64,000 nucleotides of DNA from Odiellus spinosus (Eukaryota > Arthropoda > Arachnida > Opiliones > Phalangiidae), in the NCBI GenBank assembly GCA_963920705.1, contig OY987232.1, forward strand, positions 13,889,726-13,953,725. Reading direction: 5' to 3'. Position numbers and translations under genes: made by a program. The notes under the pieces were generated by a model, which was given only the letters and a program-made list of their open reading frames with translations, was not told where the DNA came from and made no database searches. Below, one piece after another: positions 37,477 through 64,000 of this stretch (positions within the stretch are counted from its first letter, which is position 1; each line of letters starts with the position of its first letter).

Positions 37477-37576
37477 GAGTTATCTGTGTCTGTGTAAGCC
37501 CCACACCAGGTATCTTGTCGACTTTAACAACACCCATGGTGACATTTCTCTCATCTCGTACAGTATCAGGCAAAGC
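37477..37576 (-). pseudogene. Exon-like open segment of unknown origin
   Basis: On the minus strand a good acceptor (T-rich tract then gttcag) precedes about 33 codons with protein-like composition: ALPDTVRDERNVTMGVVKVD, KIPGVGLTQTQIT. It runs into a family-A MITE whose target duplication GAGTTAT is here; without the MITE the frame would end TLIT-stop. It could be a terminal exon of a minus-strand gene inside the presumed Myrf first intron, or a remnant of a gene or retroelement. Family not recognised. Confidence 0.3.
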
Positions 37577-37905
37577 CTGAACACCAACAAAACCAAAAAA
37601 ATTGTTTCAAGTTCAAAAACATTCACTTGAATACAAATATATGAGAGAAATTTAGATTTTGATCGATCATATGGTTAGAATTAAGGTGTCGATTTCGATT
37701 ACTAACAACAGATGTTTCTCATCTCAAATACGCTTGTAATATCATATTAATTGCAAATGTGTTTCAGATGAAATAACGCACACAACTGACATAAGTGATT
37801 TAGTCGATCACGTGGCAACTTTACAGCTTCCCACTATATCCAACAAACGCGCCTCTAGGGGCCATCTATAAAAGAATACTTGTAATCCTTACTTGCCCCA
37901 TACCC

Positions 37906-38030
37906 TCTTCAGACGAGGGGTAATTAGCCGTGGTTTAATCAGATTTAACCAAGGTTTACATATCCTTCTCAGTTAAATAAACCTCTGTTAATTATGATTA
38001 AACCGGCTAATTACGTCACGTCTGGAAAAG
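37906..38030. mobile_element. Small palindromic element (family J)
   Basis: CTCTTCAGACGAGG and an inverted CGTCTGG end, with TTAGCCGTGGTTTAATCAG arms; related copies form the inner ends of the 2.6-kb inverted repeat and occur near 50735-50860. Confidence 0.6.
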
Positions 38031-38520
38031 CATAGGATGTCTAAATTCATGTTTTTAAATTCCTATTCTTATTGAAGGCTATTAAATTAATTATAGACTA
38101 ATTAACAAATTAAATTTGATTAAACGGATTTGCGAATTAATGGCATAGCTAAGAATTAGCTCTTGGCAATTCCCACATTTTATTTGACATAGTTTATCAA
38201 TCGGGGTCAGCTGATAGTTTACTCGGAATATGAGAAACAATTTGAATATTTAGGCAAATAGTTTCATTTTATAATAATTATGATCAACCAATCAAAAACA
38301 GTTCCGTGACATGTACCAAAATATTTAATTTTCCTGACCATTTGGGCCCATTTTCAAATTATCTGACCTTTGGGCTAGGTTTTCAAGGTCGTGCACGAAT
38401 CCAGTCGAACTCTTTTTGGTCATGCAAACTATTTCACAAACTAACCCTCAATTTGTTTCAAGAAACTACTAGTTATTTTTATAAATTACATTAGTTAACG
38501 TTATTTTTTGTATCTTACAG

Positions 38521-59134
<20,614 letters not shown>

Positions 59135-59376
59135 TCCGTCCAAAAACAATTTAAAACCAGATTACAAAAATTCATGTTTCTGGTAAAAATAATATATTGC
59201 CTAAAAACTCAACATTGCGCGTGTGTAAGTGTATTACGTGAAACAATGAACCTAATTTTCATTTTATTGGAACATTTGTGTCCTAATAATCTTACGTGTA
59301 AATATATATACGCGAAACAGTGTCTTTTACAACGAAATCTCGGCTCAGAACAATTTAACTGACTTTGAACAATTAC

Positions 59377-59382
59377 AATAAA
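59377..59382 (+). terminator. Likely Myrf polyadenylation signal
   Basis: AATAAA 243 bases after the Myrf stop in AT-rich sequence; another AATAAA follows near 59427. Position and motif fit; cleavage site not determined. Confidence 0.55.
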
Positions 59383-59812
59383 AATATTAAATTTGAAACA
59401 AAATATATATAATATATTTATAGATAATAAATATTAATTAAGATGAAAATACGATTTAAAATGTGATACATTGATAAGTTGGTGTTTCTCTAGAGCGACC
59501 CTACCCCGATGTTCAATGAAAATTCGTTGACAAAAATCATATAGAATTACTAACATTTGATTGCTTTCGTGCGGTCGCTCTCGTTAATGTACTTAATCCA
59601 GAAAGGTCTACCTTTGTTTTAATTTATCGTTGAATCACGTACGTTCTATTGTTGTCTACGTCATCAAGCTGGGTAATTTAAATTTGTATATTTTTGGCGG
59701 AAAAATTTTAATATAATCAAAAAGTTCAATGTTATCGACAAAAAGGTTAAAAGGGTCATTTTAAATTTCAGCATTACGAACAAAATTGTTTCTTGGAAAT
59801 TGTTTCTTGGAA

Positions 59813-60400
59813 AAATCCCAGAACATTCAGGAAAAATCCCAGAACATTCAGGAAAAAATCCCAGAACATTCAGGAAAAATCCCAGAACATTCAGGAAAAA
59901 ATCCCAGAACATTCAGGAAAAATCCCAGAACATTCAGGAAAAATCCCAGAACATTCAGGAAAAATCCCAGAACATTCAGGAAAAATCCCAGAACATTCAG
60001 GAAAAATCCCAGAACATTCTGGAAAAATCCCAGAACATTCTGGAAAAATCCCAGAACATTCTGGAAAAATCCCAAAACATTCAGGAAAAATCCCAAAACA
60101 TTCTGGAAAAATCCCAGAACATTCTGGAAAAATCCCAGAACATTCTGGAAAATCCTAGAACATTCTGGAAAAATCCTAGAACATTCTGGAAAAATCCTAA
60201 AACATTCAGGAAAAATCCCAGAACATTCTGGAAAAATCCCAGAACATTCTGGAAAATCCCTAGAACATTCTGGAAAAATCCTAGAACATTCAGGAAAAAT
60301 CCCAGAACATTCACGAAAAATCCCAGAACATTCAGGAAAATTCTAGAACATTCAGGAAATATCCTAGAACATTCTGGAAAAATCCTAGATCATTCTGGAA
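59813..60400 (+). repeat. Minisatellite, 21-bp unit, about 28 copies, downstream of Myrf
   Basis: Unit AACATTCAGGAAAAATCCCAG with CAGG/CTGG variants; 21 bp is a multiple of 3, so long frames on both strands are artefacts. Confidence 0.9.
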
Positions 60401-61172
60401 ATTTTATGTTCCGTGATTTTCACGGGTTTTTCCTGATATTAAAATAAAAGGTAAATTAAGACCCAAACGCGACGATTAAAAGTTAATAGCTGAAATGCTC
60501 CTGGCATAATTTAAATTAATTTATCCACGCTTGAACCACTTGGTGGTTTTTAATATTTATCTAACTTTCCACATCTGTCAAAATTAGTAGTTTTTCAAAA
60601 CTCTATCATAAATTTTATACTAAATCAAGAATATATTTGCATTTAAGCGAATTCAGTTCAGTTTTAAAATTTTCATCCTTTAAAATGAAATTGTAGAGCG
60701 ATCATATGGTCTCATTTTCCCCTTCCTAAGCTAAAAGATAATTATGGTTCAATAAGAACCACTTGCTGATGTAAATAGTTAAATTTTACTTCAAATTTAA
60801 GTGTATTATATAATTTTCAAAAGGTTTTTCTCGTTGTTTTTTTTTTTTTTTTTTTTTGTATTGTGCCATTCATATTTTTTTCTATTATCATTTGTTGAGA
60901 ATTTAAATATAATTTAAAATATCTTTAGGCTTTGCAGGACAATAAATTACGAATTTACAAATATGTTTGGGAAGTTCATGATATACAGTATTAATAAAAA
61001 AAATCCGATAAGAAATAGATATTTCACAACCGTGTTCTATTTAAACAAATGTTCTGTATATCCTGGAAATAAACTATATTTCTTTAACTATTATCTTTCA
61101 AGAGTTTATCACTTGTATTTTTTGTCTAACCACTCTACGGTGTGTACTGTGTTCAGCGGGAGGCACTGTTTT

Positions 61173-61488
61173 CAAGAATCCATTCAGGTTCCATAAGAAA
61201 ATGGGAGCATAGCTTTAACCTCTGGTACCATCCTCCCAAACTTTGTAACAAAAGTTCGTCCGCAATTTTCGCAACATTTGTACGCTTAGATCTTTTTTCG
61301 GTCGGCTCCATTTTTATTACCCAAAATATTATGTCAAGGTCGTTAGTGGCGCGGGTTAATAATGGATGTCAGGAGCGATTTACTTGAAAAATTGATTCGA
61401 AGCGGACGAACTTTTGCTACAAAGTTTGGGAGGATGGTTATTGAATCGCGGCCCTCCCATATTCTTATGGAACCTGAATGGATTCTTG
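61173..61488 (+). mobile_element. MITE family B, copy 7
   Basis: 7-bp duplication CTGTTTT on both sides; between the two genes. Confidence 0.92.
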
Positions 61489-62434
61489 CTGTTTTGGTTT
61501 TGTAAGATTGTCTGAATATGACCTATTAGTACTTATACTATTTGACTTAAGGCGGTAGTCAATGGGTAACTTTAAAAATCGGCCTCAAAGAAAATTTTAT
61601 TCAAATTCCATTTGATTTTCACGAGAAATCACTGACAGGGTTGGGAAAACGCCTCTAGCTTCATACTAGCTATGACCGTACCATATTATTACACACACAC
61701 TATTAAGTTGTAACATCTTTCCTCTTGAAAACCGGTGAATTTACACAAAATTTTCCCGTTGTTCGCTCAACCGTATCAACAATTTATAATTTTATTAAAT
61801 ATTACTGTATAGTGGAATGGACGAAATATACTGTAGATAGACAAAGGAATCACCAAAAATTGTTGTATATACAAGAAACGTTTAACACAGACGTATTTCG
61901 TGGTATAATTTGACAATTTTAAGTCAAAGACCCTATAATCCAAGATCGGACACCGTATGGCCTACATCGTGCCCACCGTCCGCGAGAGGGGGGATACTGG
62001 TGAAAGAAGTAAGAGAGAGTTCAGTAGACTGGGAAATAAATCATTCCCAACAATCCTTACCCCAAGAAAAAAACTAATACCCCTATTATTAAAATCAGCG
62101 CCATCTCGTGTTTTTTCATTGTACTAAATAAGCCTTTTCTACCCACCTTAATGTAGATGCATTGATGTTTTTTAATGATTTCATGGTACAGTAACTTGTC
62201 CATGCATGCTAATATAGTGACGCTAAGATGGTAATGGGAATTTAATAGTTATAAAAACATTTCCAAATTAAAAACGCGACACGACACGCAGCGCAATATT
62301 TCAAATGCTCGTTCTGAGAACTAAAGTAAGCTATTTTATCAAATCTAACATTTAGTTGGTTGACGTTTTAACAAAATGGACGAGTAAAACAGAGAAAACA
62401 AGACACTAAGAATTTTTATGCTTGATAAAGTACC

Positions 62435-63494
62435 ATGAATGCTTTACTTTCGCGATGCCAAACCGTTGTGTTTAATGTATCTATATTATTGATTTTGAAT
62501 TGTTCAATTGTGAGTAGTGATAGATACAAATTTAAAGGGAAAGATTATTCTGCAAGTATAACGGCCGGAATAGGTAAGATTTAAAACTTAATGAAGACGA
62601 GGAAAATGTTCTTAATAGTTAATATCTAGAAATGTCATTAAAACTAGACCATTTCCAAATAACTATATCCGCGTCAGCTCTCAAGATCGGATCTCTCCCG
62701 AGTACTTCTGAGCGTTTTATGAAAACGGAAATAACTGCCCGGTATAACCTTAACGCCACGTGATTTAGTGACGTAGTTAGCAACATTCGAACAAGATGTC
62801 GCACCCACAACTTCTTTTATAATATTAACTATTGAAAGAAACATTTTCCACGTATTCATTATCTATCAATTCGTTTGCTTACCGATTTCTCTTCTAATTG
62901 CCTTTTTATTTCGTTTAAAACGTATATCATGTAGGTTCATGCGGTGACGGTCGAAAATCTTGCGACGTTCTTAAGAAAGATACGCCTGACGAAGCTTGGT
63001 ATTATAAGAAAACAGGGGAATTATGGGGTTTCAAGTGCTTTTACAATTTGCAAAGATTCCAAGATCCTGTTTGTGGCGGGGTGTTAAATGGCAAGTATAC
63101 ATTTCAATAGCGTGTTTAACTTGTAGAGGACAGTTTAAGGATGTGGCTTTCAAAACTAAATCAAACCTGTTCCCTTACACTTGACTATTAGGTTCGTATA
63201 ATGTATGTACTAATAATGTCGGGAACCAATGGCGAGATTGCCACCAACAATGTCGCTCGCTGCATCCCAAGCTGGCTGGAGATTGTACAATAAACAATAA
63301 GAAACACGAACGATGCGTTTGCTTTCACGCCGACATCGGGTTCTGCTCGAAAGAAGATGAGCAGGACGATAAGACATGCGAGGGTAGAGACGATGATCTG
63401 TCTGGAAAGCGTAAAGCAATGATGAAGGATTTACGGTGTAGGGATGATCTCAAACGATTTCCAGACGAAATGTTATGCGCGGCAGTCGTAATTG
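62435..63494 (+). CDS. Secreted cysteine-rich protein, unknown family; exons 62435-62573, 62935-63090, 63192-63494, probably continuing
   Basis: Three exons give 199 residues. The first has a signal peptide: MNALLSRCQTVVFNVSILLI, then a short hydrophobic run and SIVSSDRYKF. The mature part has 14 Cys: four in exon 2 (SCGDGRKSC, FKC, PVCGG) and ten in exon 3 (including CHQQC, CVCFHADIGFC). All junctions are phase 1 (G|GT), so modules are symmetric. Intron 2 starts with GC (gcaagt). At 63494 either a donor (gtaatt) leads to further exons, or reading on ends at TAA 63500-63502. A possible next acceptor at 63982 opens in phase with a Cys-containing peptide before the window end. The family is not recognised. 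It is likely extracellular; defence, cuticle, matrix or venom-like roles cannot be told apart. Confidence 0.75.
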
Positions 63495-63569
63495 GTAATT
63501 AAAAAACAATTAGTCATTCGCTAGATTATTAGAAATCTGTATAAAAACCCTTTTTCTAATAGGTGAGAA

Positions 63570-63903
63570 CAGAAGCCGATGAAACCCTCCTTTGAAGTCT
63601 ATTACTCCCGGGTCTTGTCTACCCCTCTCTGTATGGGTTAGTTTCAAAAAGCGCGATTCGTACGCCTCCTAACGGTAGATATTTTCGGAGCGGGAGTTCG
63701 TCCAGCGAATATCTCTAGCAGCCTTGGAGTTCGTCAAAAAACGTCGTCGTTTGTGGAGAGAGAATTTCCGATTCTCCATAGACAGGGGGTATGAAGTAGG
63801 ACCCCTCCGATCTCGTAAAATTGTGAATTTTACCCATACAGAGAGGAGCGCTACATGGAACGTTAGAGTAGTCGACTTCAAAGGAGGGTTTCATCGGCTT
63901 CTG
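63570..63903 (-). mobile_element. MITE family A, copy 11 (downstream of or within the Cys-rich gene)
   Basis: Full-length with 7-bp duplication GTGAGAA. If the Cys-rich gene continues past exon 3, it lies in its third intron. Confidence 0.92.
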
Positions 63904-63982
63904 GTGAGAAGCAAAATCTTATTTTTATAAAGATTGATTTCCTTATGTATACTCGTTTATATATTTCTTTTAATACAAATAG

Positions 63983-64000
63983 CACGAAATGGAGCGTGCG
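63983..64000 (+). CDS. Possible fourth exon of the cysteine-rich gene, cut by the window end
   Basis: After a T-rich tract ending aaatag, 18 bases continue the phase-1 frame as ARNGAC. Too short to be sure. Confidence 0.3.

Noticed and set aside
59786-60447. 215-codon frame of QNIQEKS/RTFRKNP type
   Set aside because: 21-bp array artefact open in several frames on both strands.

Overview
The window is eukaryotic genomic DNA. It is AT-rich and gene-poor, with short GT-AG exons scattered among many small inverted-repeat elements and minisatellites. Two (TTAGG)n/(CCTAA)n tracts, the insect-type telomere unit, and the character of the one recognisable protein point to an arthropod, most probably an insect. 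The species cannot be named from the sequence.

One gene is recognised with confidence. At 38521-59134 (+) there are 23 coding exons whose phases all join cleanly, giving about 1,292 residues of an arthropod myelin regulatory factor (MYRF/Myrf) homologue. MYRF is a membrane-anchored transcription factor that trimerises, cuts itself and releases its N-terminal half to the nucleus. All expected parts are present: Pro/Ser-rich N-terminus with a PPDSGSEP motif, basic nuclear localisation signal, Ndt80-type DNA-binding domain, S74-type intramolecular chaperone with its Ser/Lys dyad, coiled coil, transmembrane helix, lumenal linker and C-terminal MYRF domain. The start codon lies upstream. A 13-base candidate first exon at 8095 fits by phase but is weak. 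A second gene, beginning at 62435 (+), encodes a secreted cysteine-rich protein of unknown family in three or more phase-1 exons. It probably continues past the window end.

Layout. 1-7 kb: MITEs and minisatellites, including a 1.6-kb GC-rich array. 7-8.1 kb: mostly non-repetitive, possible 5' end of MYRF. 8.1-38.5 kb: no recognised gene apart from one short exon-like ORF on the minus strand near 37.5 kb. It holds nested MITEs, a 2.6-kb inverted repeat (10.5-13.1 kb) and long minisatellites at 9.9, 15.8, 28.3 and 30.1 kb. 38.5-59.1 kb: MYRF, whose introns carry seven copies of one AAGTCTT-rich element and a perfect 200-bp palindrome. 59.8-60.4 kb: 21-bp minisatellite. 62.4 kb to the end: cysteine-rich gene.

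The most striking non-genic signal is that five unrelated short inverted-repeat families (A, B, C, G and M below) all have CA...TG ends and 7-bp target-site duplications. This suggests a single transposase system moving several families. Two or more other families (D, E, K) use TTAA targets instead. Nothing bacterial, no CRISPR array, no intact transposase and no intact RNA gene was seen.
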